NCBI RefSeq assembly: GCF_020176695.1 | Contig: NZ_JAIWIA010000004.1 | Coordinates: forward strand, 43,922-107,921 | DNA: 64,000 nucleotides | Direction of reading: 5' to 3' | Source of the DNA: Massilia sp. MS-15 | GTDB taxonomy: Bacteria; Pseudomonadota; Gammaproteobacteria; Burkholderiales; Burkholderiaceae_D | In this document: one piece after another, positions 57,710 through 64,000 of the stretch | Layout of the letters: each line of letters begins with the position of its first letter | Position numbering within the stretch: the stretch's first letter is position 1 | Notes under the pieces: generated by a model | The model's input: only the letters and a program-made list of their open reading frames with translations | Database searches by the model: none | Told to the model about the DNA's origin: nothing | Translations under genes and position numbers: made by a program

Positions 57710-58594
57710 TTATTTCGGGTCCAGGAAGATGCGGTCCATGCGGTCCCACGCGAAGTCGCGCGCCAGCTGTTCCAGGCGGCCTTCCATGCGTTCGATGTTG
57801 ACGTAGTGGCGGAAACGCGACTTGGCGTCCAGGCCCTCGGGGCGCGGCTGGCCGGGGTCGACTTCCCACGGGTGGAAATAGAACAGGGCGGGCTGGCGGT
57901 CCTCGCGGTTCACCTTCTGCATCATCCAGCGCGACAGGGCGTAAGGCAGCAGGCGGAAGTAGCCGCCGCCACCGGCCGGCAGGTTCCGGCCCAGCATGTT
58001 CACGGTGGTGATCGGCACTTCCAGCAGGCCGTCCGGGCCGTGCGGATAGAAGGCGAAGCGCGGTGCGTCCGGCATGCCGTAGTGGTCGTGGGCGATCGGG
58101 TAGATGCTCGAGCTGTAGCGATAGCCCGCTTCGTGCAGGGTTTCCAGCGCCCACAGGTTGGCATGGCCGATCGAGAAGCTCGGCGCGCGGTAGCCCAGCA
58201 CGGCCTGGCCGCCGATGTCTTCCAGCAGCGCCTTGCTGGAGCGGATGTCGTTGTCGAATTCGGCGCGGTCCTGGTCGGAGGCGCGCAGGTGTCCGTAGCC
58301 GTGGCTGGCCAGTTCATGGCCGGCGGCCACGATCCGGCGCACCATCGCCGGATAGCGCTCGGCGATCCAGCCGAGGGTAAAGAAGGTGGCCTTCACGCCG
58401 TGGCGCTCGAAGATGGCAAGGATGCGCTCGATGTTGGCTTCGACCCGGCACTCGCGGCTGGGCCAGGAGGCGCGGTCGATGTAGGGGGCGAAAGCCGAGA
58501 CCTGGAAGTAGTCCTCGACGTCGCAGGTCATGGCGTTGTGGATGCGCTGCCCCGGCGCGGGCACGGGACGCGGTGCGGGAGCGTAGAGTTTCAT
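57710..58594 (-). CDS. XrtA system polysaccharide deacetylase (TIGR03006-like, DUF3473)
   Basis: This 294-residue protein begins its catalytic domain with MTCDVEDYFQVSAF (catalytic Asp), and the metal-binding SHGYGHL lies near 108-114. The late RAPSFSIGH and FYFHPWEVDPGQPRP are hallmarks of the exosortase-associated subfamily with its DUF3473 tail. No signal peptide is evident. It overlaps the ATPase stop by 4 bp. It would deacetylate an amino sugar in the chain. Confidence 0.93.
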   Translation of the reverse strand: MKLYAPAPRPVPAPGQRIHNAMTCDVEDYFQVSAFAPYIDRASWPSRECRVEANIERILAIFERHGVKATFFTLGWIAERYPAMVRRIVAAGHELASHGYGHLRASDQDRAEFDNDIRSSKALLEDIGGQAVLGYRAPSFSIGHANLWALETLHEAGYRYSSSIYPIAHDHYGMPDAPRFAFYPHGPDGLLEVPITTVNMLGRNLPAGGGGYFRLLPYALSRWMMQKVNREDRQPALFYFHPWEVDPGQPRPEGLDAKSRFRHYVNIERMEGRLEQLARDFAWDRMDRIFLDPK

Positions 58595-59622
58595 TCCTGG
58601 CCATCCACGTGCTGGGCCGCCGCGCCCTGGGGCGTGGCGACGATTTTCTTCAGGATCGACAGCACCGAGACGATCGACTTCTCGAGGCGCATCATGCGCT
58701 CGTCCAGCAGCTCGACACTGGCGCGCCGTTCGCCGCGGTGTTCGGCACCGCCCGCTTCGCCGTGCGCGAGGGCGGCGGCCGGATCGGGTTCCCCCATCGC
58801 CTCGGGCAGTTCGAATTCTTCCGAGATGTCGCGCACCACTTCGCCGATGTCGGCTTCGGAAAACGCATGCAGCTCTTCCAGGTAGCCCATCAGGAGCACC
58901 CGGTCCATCAGCGTGTTGGTCTTGCGCGGGATGCCGCCGCTGTAGGCATACACGGCCGCGTAGGCGCCGTCGTCGAGCGAAGGGTCGCCCTTCCAGCCAA
59001 CCGTGGCCATGCGGTGCTCGATGTAGGCGCGGGTTTCCTGCGCATCCATCGGCCCCAGGTGGTAGCTGGCGATCACGCGCTGGCGCAGCTGCTGCATGCC
59101 GGGGCTGTGCAGGGTCGAGCGGAATTCCGGCTGGCCGAGCAGGAAGGTCTGCAGCAGCGAGCGGTCGTCGGTCTGGAAGTTCGACAGCATGCGCAGTTCC
59201 TCGACCGTGCGCGCGTTCAGGTTCTGGGCTTCGTCGATCACCAGGAGCGCGCGCTTGCCCTGGCGGTCGACGCCGCGCAGGAACTGCTCCAGGCGGTTCA
59301 GCAGCTCGGCCTTGCTGGCGCCCTCGAAGGGCAGGCCGAAGGCCGAGACCACCATGCGCAGCGTGTCTTCCGGATCGAGGCTGGTGTTGACGATGTGGGC
59401 GGCGACGATCTGGTCGAGCGGGATCTTGTTGAGCAGGTTGCGCACCAGCGTGGTCTTGCCGGCGCCGACTTCGCCCGTGATGACGATGAAGCCCTCGCCC
59501 TGCGACAGGCCATACTCGAGGTAGGCCATGGCGCGCTTGTGGCCCTTGGACCCGAAGAAGAAATGGGGGTCCGGGCGCAGCTGGAAGGGCTTGGCGGACA
59601 GCCCGTAATAAGATTCATACAT
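58591..59622 (-). CDS. XrtA-associated ATPase (TIGR03015-like)
   Basis: I start it at 59622, giving 343 residues, because a GGAG site lies 9 bp before it and the MYESYYGLSAKPF lead is the family start; the frame runs to 59640 within the previous gene. It has Walker A GEVGAGKT (about 49-56) and Walker B LLVIDEAQN, an AAA+ ATPase of the ExeA/MSHA-biogenesis type. It ends in an acidic tail and a coiled-coil-like helix (about 300-330). It may energise assembly or regulation of the export machinery. Confidence 0.93.
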   Translation of the reverse strand: MYESYYGLSAKPFQLRPDPHFFFGSKGHKRAMAYLEYGLSQGEGFIVITGEVGAGKTTLVRNLLNKIPLDQIVAAHIVNTSLDPEDTLRMVVSAFGLPFEGASKAELLNRLEQFLRGVDRQGKRALLVIDEAQNLNARTVEELRMLSNFQTDDRSLLQTFLLGQPEFRSTLHSPGMQQLRQRVIASYHLGPMDAQETRAYIEHRMATVGWKGDPSLDDGAYAAVYAYSGGIPRKTNTLMDRVLLMGYLEELHAFSEADIGEVVRDISEEFELPEAMGEPDPAAALAHGEAGGAEHRGERRASVELLDERMMRLEKSIVSVLSILKKIVATPQGAAAQHVDGQE

Positions 59623-59636
59623 CGCTTGCTGGCTCC

Positions 59637-61211
59637 TCAAAACTGGGCGGACAGGCTGGCGGAAATGGAGTTCTCCTCGTACGGCGCGGTGTTCGCGCTG
59701 AAGAAGCCGCGGGTGCCGGTCTTGCGGCGCAGGTCGAGCGTTGCGCGCACATCGCGGCCCAGCTGGCGTGCCAGTCCTACCCGTAAGTTGCGTCGGTTAT
59801 TGTCGAGTTCAGTGCTGATCGAGCGGCTCTTGCTCCAGCCGGCCGAGGCCACGGCGGTGGTACGTGAGTTGAGCCGGTAGTCCAGGCTGGCGTTGACGCC
59901 ATGCTGGCGGACGTTGTCGTTCAGCCGGCTGAACTGGCTGCCCAGCAGGTCGCTGTCGGTCTGCTGGCTCGACAGGGCAATGCGTTCGTTCTTGTACACC
60001 GACAGCACGGCATTACTGCGCGGCATACGGTATGCCACCGATCCCAGCAGGGTCTTCTGGCGGAAGTAGCGGTTGCTCAGGAAGTTGATGTTGTCGGTCA
60101 GGCTGGCAGGCAGGCCGTTGTCGCGGATATAGGCCTCGACCGCCTGCTGGCGCAGCAGCGGATCCTTGATCGTGCCCGAGAACAGGCGGTCCAGCATGGC
60201 GGCGGTATCGATCGCGGCCGGCAGCAGGAACTGCTGGCGCGAGGTCGTGATGCCATCGTCGTAGCTGACGTTCCAGACCGTGCGCCGGCTGCGGTGCAGC
60301 AGCGACAGGGCGCCGGTCTGCCCATAGAAGTGGCGCCCGATCGACGCGTTGAGCTGGGTGCGCTGCGAAGGCGTCCAGTCGAATCCGGCCGACCAGTTGC
60401 GTCCCCTGCTGTCCCCGCCCAGGCCATCGAAATCGTAGCTGTCGTAGCCCACGCTGGCGGTCAGGGCAAAGCGGTTGGTCAGCGCGTAGCGCAGGTTCCC
60501 GGTCGTCATCTCGGAGCGGCGTTCGCCACCGAACCTGTCCTCGAGGTCCTGGCGCATGTAGCTCAGGCCCCAGCCCAGCTTGCCGAATGCGCTGCCGCTG
60601 GCAAGGTTGGCGGTAATGCTGTCGCCGTTGCTGTTGGCGAAACCCGCGCGGGCGCCGCCCGACACGCGGTCGCGCGTATAGCGCACCATCAGCGATGCCG
60701 TCTGCCCGAAACGGTGCTGCAGATAGGGACTGACACGCCAGGTCTGGATGTTGGTGCGGTTTTCCGCCAGGTAGGGCGCATCCTCGACCAGCGGGCCGAA
60801 GGCGGAGATGTTCTGTGGCGAGCGGCTCAGGCTGGCATCGACGAACAGCATCTCCCTGACCACGGTACCGCGTCCCGACACCGCATAGTCGAAGCTGTGG
60901 TCGAGCGTACGGCGCAGGCCTTCGTCGCGGTAGTTGAAGTGGCGCCAGCGTGCGCGGCCGTCGAGGACCAGGCGCGGCCCCTGGCCGTGTATGGCCAGCG
61001 AGGGCGCCAGTTCGGTAACGAACTGCGACTGTTTCGAGGCGCCGCTTTCGAGCCAGAAATTGTCGGTATAACGGCCGGTCAAGGTAACGGACGGCACGAC
61101 GCGCCAGTCGGCCTGGCATTCCGAGGCCAGCAACATCGCCGCCAGCGCGAGCGGTGCCATGCGCGGCAGGCGAGACAGGCGTACATTGCGCATGCCCACC
61201 GGTTCACCCAT
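59637..61211 (-). CDS. PEP-CTERM system outer-membrane beta-barrel protein (TIGR03016-like)
   Basis: With the start at 61211 the protein has 524 residues; an ATG at 61193 is equally possible and would put a cleaner signal peptide (LPRMAPLALAAMLLASECQA) at the front. After the signal the sequence alternates short beta strands and turns (for example VTLTGRYTDNFWLES, GLSYMRQDLEDRF, ALTASVGYDSYDF) to the C-terminal Phe, typical of an outer-membrane barrel. It probably forms or supports the outer-membrane exit of the polysaccharide. It overlaps the kinase stop by 8 bp. Confidence 0.9.
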   Translation of the reverse strand: MGEPVGMRNVRLSRLPRMAPLALAAMLLASECQADWRVVPSVTLTGRYTDNFWLESGASKQSQFVTELAPSLAIHGQGPRLVLDGRARWRHFNYRDEGLRRTLDHSFDYAVSGRGTVVREMLFVDASLSRSPQNISAFGPLVEDAPYLAENRTNIQTWRVSPYLQHRFGQTASLMVRYTRDRVSGGARAGFANSNGDSITANLASGSAFGKLGWGLSYMRQDLEDRFGGERRSEMTTGNLRYALTNRFALTASVGYDSYDFDGLGGDSRGRNWSAGFDWTPSQRTQLNASIGRHFYGQTGALSLLHRSRRTVWNVSYDDGITTSRQQFLLPAAIDTAAMLDRLFSGTIKDPLLRQQAVEAYIRDNGLPASLTDNINFLSNRYFRQKTLLGSVAYRMPRSNAVLSVYKNERIALSSQQTDSDLLGSQFSRLNDNVRQHGVNASLDYRLNSRTTAVASAGWSKSRSISTELDNNRRNLRVGLARQLGRDVRATLDLRRKTGTRGFFSANTAPYEENSISASLSAQF

Positions 61212-62193
61212 AGTTGTAGTCATACGTTTCTTCGATGCCCGGGATGTCCCTGGTCTTGTTATAGATGAGATTCACGTTGGTGTAGCCTTCCAGCTGGCGC
61301 AGCGCTTCGCTGACCGCGTGCTGGGTCGTCTTCTGGGCTTCCACCACCACCACGATCTGGCCCATGTGGCTGGCCAGGGCGCGCGCCTCGCTGGTCAGCA
61401 GCAGCGGCGGCGAGTCGAAGATGACGATCCGGTCCGGGTAGCGGTGGGCGATCTCGTGCACCAGGTTTGCCATGGACGAGCTGGCCAGCAGTTCGGTGGC
61501 GCGCGGCGTGCTGGTGCCGGCCGCCAGGATGCTGAGGGTGTCGACATTGGTGCGCAGCAGGACGTCGGACATGTCGAGCTTGTCGTCCACCAGCAGGTCC
61601 ATCAGGCCACGCTGGGCCGGCAGGCCGAGCGTGCGCAGCACCGAGGGACGCGCCACGTCGGCGTCGACCAGCAGGACGGTGTGGTCGAGCTCCATGGCGA
61701 TGCTCATCGCCAGGTTGATCGCGCAATAGGTCTTGCCTTCGCCCGGCAGCGAACTGGTCAGCATGATCAGGTTGCCCGGGTTGGCGCCTTTGGCCCTGTC
61801 CGCGAACGCGCGCTTGAGCAGCGGGCGCTTGATGATGCGGAAGTCTTCCACCAGCGCGGTGCGGCCGCCGGCTGCGGTGACCATGCCCATGTCGCGCATC
61901 TTGCCCAGGTCGAGTTCGACCTTGCGCGTGACGACACGCGCGGAAGGGGCGTCGGCTGGCGACGGCTGCGCCAGGTCCGGCGTGGGCGCAGATGCAGCCG
62001 CTGCAGCAGTTGCAGCAGTTGCAGCAGTTGCAGCAACCGCGGGTTGGACTGGTTCCGGGGCGGTGTGGGCTGGCGCCGCGCTTGCCGCGGGTGGGAGGAC
62101 TTCGATGCCGGTATCGGCATCGGCCTTGGCCGGAACGACGGCCTGGGCGCGTTCCAGATCGATGCGGCGCGCCGCTTTTTCGATAATGCTCAC
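61204..62193 (-). CDS. XrtA-associated tyrosine autokinase (TIGR03018-like, BY-kinase)
   Basis: This 329-residue cytoplasmic kinase begins with GTG behind AGGAGC. The N-terminal 100 residues are Ala/Pro/Thr-rich and low in complexity, encoded partly by 9-bp tandem repeats (62003-62038). The BY-kinase core has Walker A SSLPGEGKT (about 146-154), Walker A' VLLVDADVARPS and Walker B IVIFDSPP. The C-terminal tyrosine cluster (ETYDYNYG) is the likely autophosphorylation site. It partners the chain-length protein encoded just upstream. Confidence 0.94.
   Translation of the reverse strand: MSIIEKAARRIDLERAQAVVPAKADADTGIEVLPPAASAAPAHTAPEPVQPAVAATAATAATAAAAASAPTPDLAQPSPADAPSARVVTRKVELDLGKMRDMGMVTAAGGRTALVEDFRIIKRPLLKRAFADRAKGANPGNLIMLTSSLPGEGKTYCAINLAMSIAMELDHTVLLVDADVARPSVLRTLGLPAQRGLMDLLVDDKLDMSDVLLRTNVDTLSILAAGTSTPRATELLASSSMANLVHEIAHRYPDRIVIFDSPPLLLTSEARALASHMGQIVVVVEAQKTTQHAVSEALRQLEGYTNVNLIYNKTRDIPGIEETYDYNYG
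62003..62038. repeat. 9-bp tandem repeats within the tyrosine kinase gene
   Basis: Three perfect copies of GCAGCAGTT (62003-62011, 62012-62020, 62021-62029) and a fourth degenerate copy (62030-62038) lie in frame. They encode repeated Ala-Ala-Thr in the N-terminal linker of the kinase, so changes in copy number would alter linker length without a frameshift. Confidence 0.85.
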
Positions 62194-62211
62194 GTCTGCT
62201 CCTTGTATTCG

Positions 62212-63744
62212 TTACATGCCGGCGGGACGCGCCAGGATGGCCGCGACGCCCGCACCGTAAAGGCCGAGCAGCAGCAGCACGGCGGTGCCGAGCCCAATCA
62301 GGCGGCGCTTGCGGCGGATGGTCTGTTCGCTGGTCCAGTTCATGCTGATCGAACCGAGGATCGGCAGCCCGCTCGCTTCCTGCAGCGCGGCCCGGCTGAG
62401 GAAGGTCGGACGTACCTGGCTCATCAGGAAAGCGGCGGCCAGGCCGGCGCCCAGCGCGATCACGAACACCAGCGAGAACAGGCGCAGCCGGTTCGGGCCG
62501 GAAGGCATGGTGGGCGCGGTTGGCGGGTCGATGACGCGGAAGGTCAGCATGTCGGTCACCGACGACAGGTCGCCCGACAGCTTGGCCGATTCGCGGCGCG
62601 CCAGCAGCTTCTGGTGGTTCTCGCGGTTGACTTCGTAGTCGCGGTTGAGCTGGGCCAGCTGGGCCTCGACTTCCGGCGCCTGCTCGCTGCGGGCGCGCAG
62701 TTGCTCTACCCGCATCGAATGTTCGGACACCCTGGCCTGCAGCGAAGCCACGCGCGCTTCGGCGTCGGCCAGCGCCACGTTCAGCTGCTGCAGCATGGGG
62801 CTGTAGCCGGCGCCCGGATCGGCGCTGGCCCTGGGGTTCTTGGCCTCGGTCTTGCGGCGCTCGATCAGCTGGTCGAGCAGGCGCGCATTGGCAACGATGT
62901 CCGGGTGGGCCTCGGTGTACTGGGTGCGCAGGCTGTCCAGGGTCTTGGTGACGGCGGCGATACGGGCATCGAGTTCCGGGTTGGCGACGATCGGCGCGCC
63001 GTCGCCGGGCGAAGAGCGGCCCGAGATGCGGCGGCGGATCGCATTGCGCGCCTGCTCGGCTTCGGCCAGTTCCAGGCGCGCGCTATTGAGCGACTCGGTG
63101 GCGCTCATCAGGCGCGTGGTGAAGTCGCCGCCGCCGCTCGAGGGCAGCAGGCCCGCGTTGCGGATCTTGAATTCCTTCAGGCTATTCTCGGCCGCCGCCA
63201 GCTTCTCTTCATAGTTGCGGATCTGGTCGTCGATGAACTGGACCGCCTTGTCCGAATCCTGTTTCTTGCCGCCAAAGCTGCCTTCGACGAAGATCTGCAG
63301 GAAGGCCTGGACTACGTCCTTGCCCAGCTTCGGATCGTTGGCGGTATAGCTGATGGTGTAGATGTCATCCCGCTCGGTACCGCTGAGCTTGATGCGGGAC
63401 GTCACCTCGCTCACCAGTTCTTCCTGTTCCTTGGCGGTAGTGGCCTTGACGTCGAGGTCGACCATGCGCATCACCCGCTCGACGTTCGGACGGCTGAGCA
63501 GGGTCCTGCGCATGAACATCACCTGCTGGTTGACGTTTGGCACCGTGGTCATGCCCGACAGCAGTGGTTTGAGGATGGTCTGGGTATCGACGTAAACACG
63601 GGCCGATGCTTCGTACTGGTTCGGCAGCTTGAGCACGACCGCCCAGCCGACGATGGCCACGACCCAGGTAATGACGACCGCATGCCAGCGGTATTTTCCA
63701 ATTGCCTTTAAGAAGGTAAGGAGTGCGGCTGTGATTTCTGCCAT
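62212..63744 (-). CDS. XrtA system polysaccharide chain-length determinant (TIGR03007-like)
   Basis: This 510-residue Wzz/GNVR protein has an N-terminal membrane segment (about 19-37), a long periplasmic coiled-coil region (about 160-400) and two further hydrophobic segments near 430-447 and 485-505. A PPTAPTMPSGPNR motif before the second span is the typical Pro-rich Wzz element. It controls chain length together with the BY-kinase that follows. It is the first gene of the long minus-strand block seen here. Confidence 0.94.
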   Translation of the reverse strand: MAEITAALLTFLKAIGKYRWHAVVITWVVAIVGWAVVLKLPNQYEASARVYVDTQTILKPLLSGMTTVPNVNQQVMFMRRTLLSRPNVERVMRMVDLDVKATTAKEQEELVSEVTSRIKLSGTERDDIYTISYTANDPKLGKDVVQAFLQIFVEGSFGGKKQDSDKAVQFIDDQIRNYEEKLAAAENSLKEFKIRNAGLLPSSGGGDFTTRLMSATESLNSARLELAEAEQARNAIRRRISGRSSPGDGAPIVANPELDARIAAVTKTLDSLRTQYTEAHPDIVANARLLDQLIERRKTEAKNPRASADPGAGYSPMLQQLNVALADAEARVASLQARVSEHSMRVEQLRARSEQAPEVEAQLAQLNRDYEVNRENHQKLLARRESAKLSGDLSSVTDMLTFRVIDPPTAPTMPSGPNRLRLFSLVFVIALGAGLAAAFLMSQVRPTFLSRAALQEASGLPILGSISMNWTSEQTIRRKRRLIGLGTAVLLLLGLYGAGVAAILARPAGM

Positions 63745-64000
63745 GTCTTGAATCTCGCCTTAACAACTTGCGCTAGCGCAAGCCCATCGATCAATTAAAC
63801 AAACTGCATGATCGCTTGTTGACTAAGCAATTGCAATTGCGGGTGGAAAAATGTACAGGCGACGCCACGAAATAAGCGGGGCCTGCAACACAAAATCCTT
63901 AACAACAACAATTTTGCTACAAAAATTGCTTCAAAACGAAGAATTTAGTTACAATATTGCAACAAACGGAAGCTTGTTGCATAGCATTAGTTCAACATGC
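63745..64000 (-). promoter_or_regulatory. AT-rich leader of the minus-strand exopolysaccharide block
   Basis: The 256 bp upstream of the chain-length gene contain no gene. They include a perfect 16-bp palindrome at 63767-63782 (CTTGCGCTAGCGCAAG), a 14-bp palindrome at 63827-63840 (GCAATTGCAATTGC), and on the minus strand a GG-N10-GC pair ending in TTGCA (plus 63885-63898) that partly fits a sigma-54 promoter. Poly-A/T tracts and a TTGC-rich stretch follow to the window end. Confidence 0.4.

Overview
The window comes from a high-GC Gram-negative bacterium, most likely a betaproteobacterium of the Oxalobacteraceae (Massilia/Telluria-like). The grounds are the GC-rich codon use, a complete exosortase A (XrtA/PEP-CTERM) exopolysaccharide locus of the type found in aquatic and soil betaproteobacteria, paired M13 metallopeptidases and a diheme c-type cytochrome. 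Family names were assigned by reading the proteins and from memory; no database was searched.

Layout. 1-13 kb is ordinary chromosome: a D-serine dehydratase-like PLP enzyme, proline iminopeptidase, a DUF2721 membrane protein, an unrecognised gene, 2,4-dienoyl-CoA reductase, a FabH-like ketoacyl synthase, an S41 protease and two tandem M13 metallopeptidases. 13-20 kb looks like a small satellite polysaccharide locus: a secreted beta-helix protein, a family 2 glycosyltransferase, an acyltransferase-SGNH protein and a large lipoprotein. A diheme cytochrome and tRNA-Arg(CCG) follow. About 1 kb of gene-poor, partly AT-rich DNA (21471-22461) then separates the tRNA from the exopolysaccharide locus, which runs off the right end.

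The exopolysaccharide locus (22462-64000) has four blocks. (i) Plus strand 22462-31310: tviB- and tviC-like sugar nucleotide enzymes, the initiating sugar transferase, PrsK/PrsR two-component system and a beta-helix protein. (ii) Minus strand 35572-31265: DegT aminotransferase, GNAT/FemAB-like acyltransferase, acyl carrier protein, and one protein that joins the two exosortase-associated hydrolases. (iii) Plus strand 35720-43153: acyl-CoA ligase and PLP decarboxylase, then an unknown protein, a deacetylase, a glycosyltransferase and an ATP-grasp protein. (iv) Minus strand 63744-43167: a run of about 20.6 kb, mostly with 4-bp overlaps or very short gaps, covering chain-length determinant, tyrosine autokinase, outer-membrane protein, ATPase, deacetylase, FemAB protein, glycosyltransferases, exosortase A, amidotransferase, a 40-residue membrane protein, polymerase/ligase, O-acyltransferase, a second deacetylase and a flippase.

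How it works together (inference). TviB/TviC make a UDP-N-acetyl hexosaminuronic acid and the initiating transferase loads undecaprenyl phosphate. The glycosyltransferases extend the repeat unit, the amidotransferase may amidate uronic carboxyls, and acyl and deacetyl enzymes decorate it. The flippase, Wzy-like protein, chain-length protein and kinase polymerise it, and the outer-membrane protein sits at the exit side. Blocks ii and iii contain what looks like an ACP-based route to a side group on an amino sugar. XrtA would process PEP-CTERM proteins, but no PEP-CTERM substrate is visible in this window, so its clients lie elsewhere.
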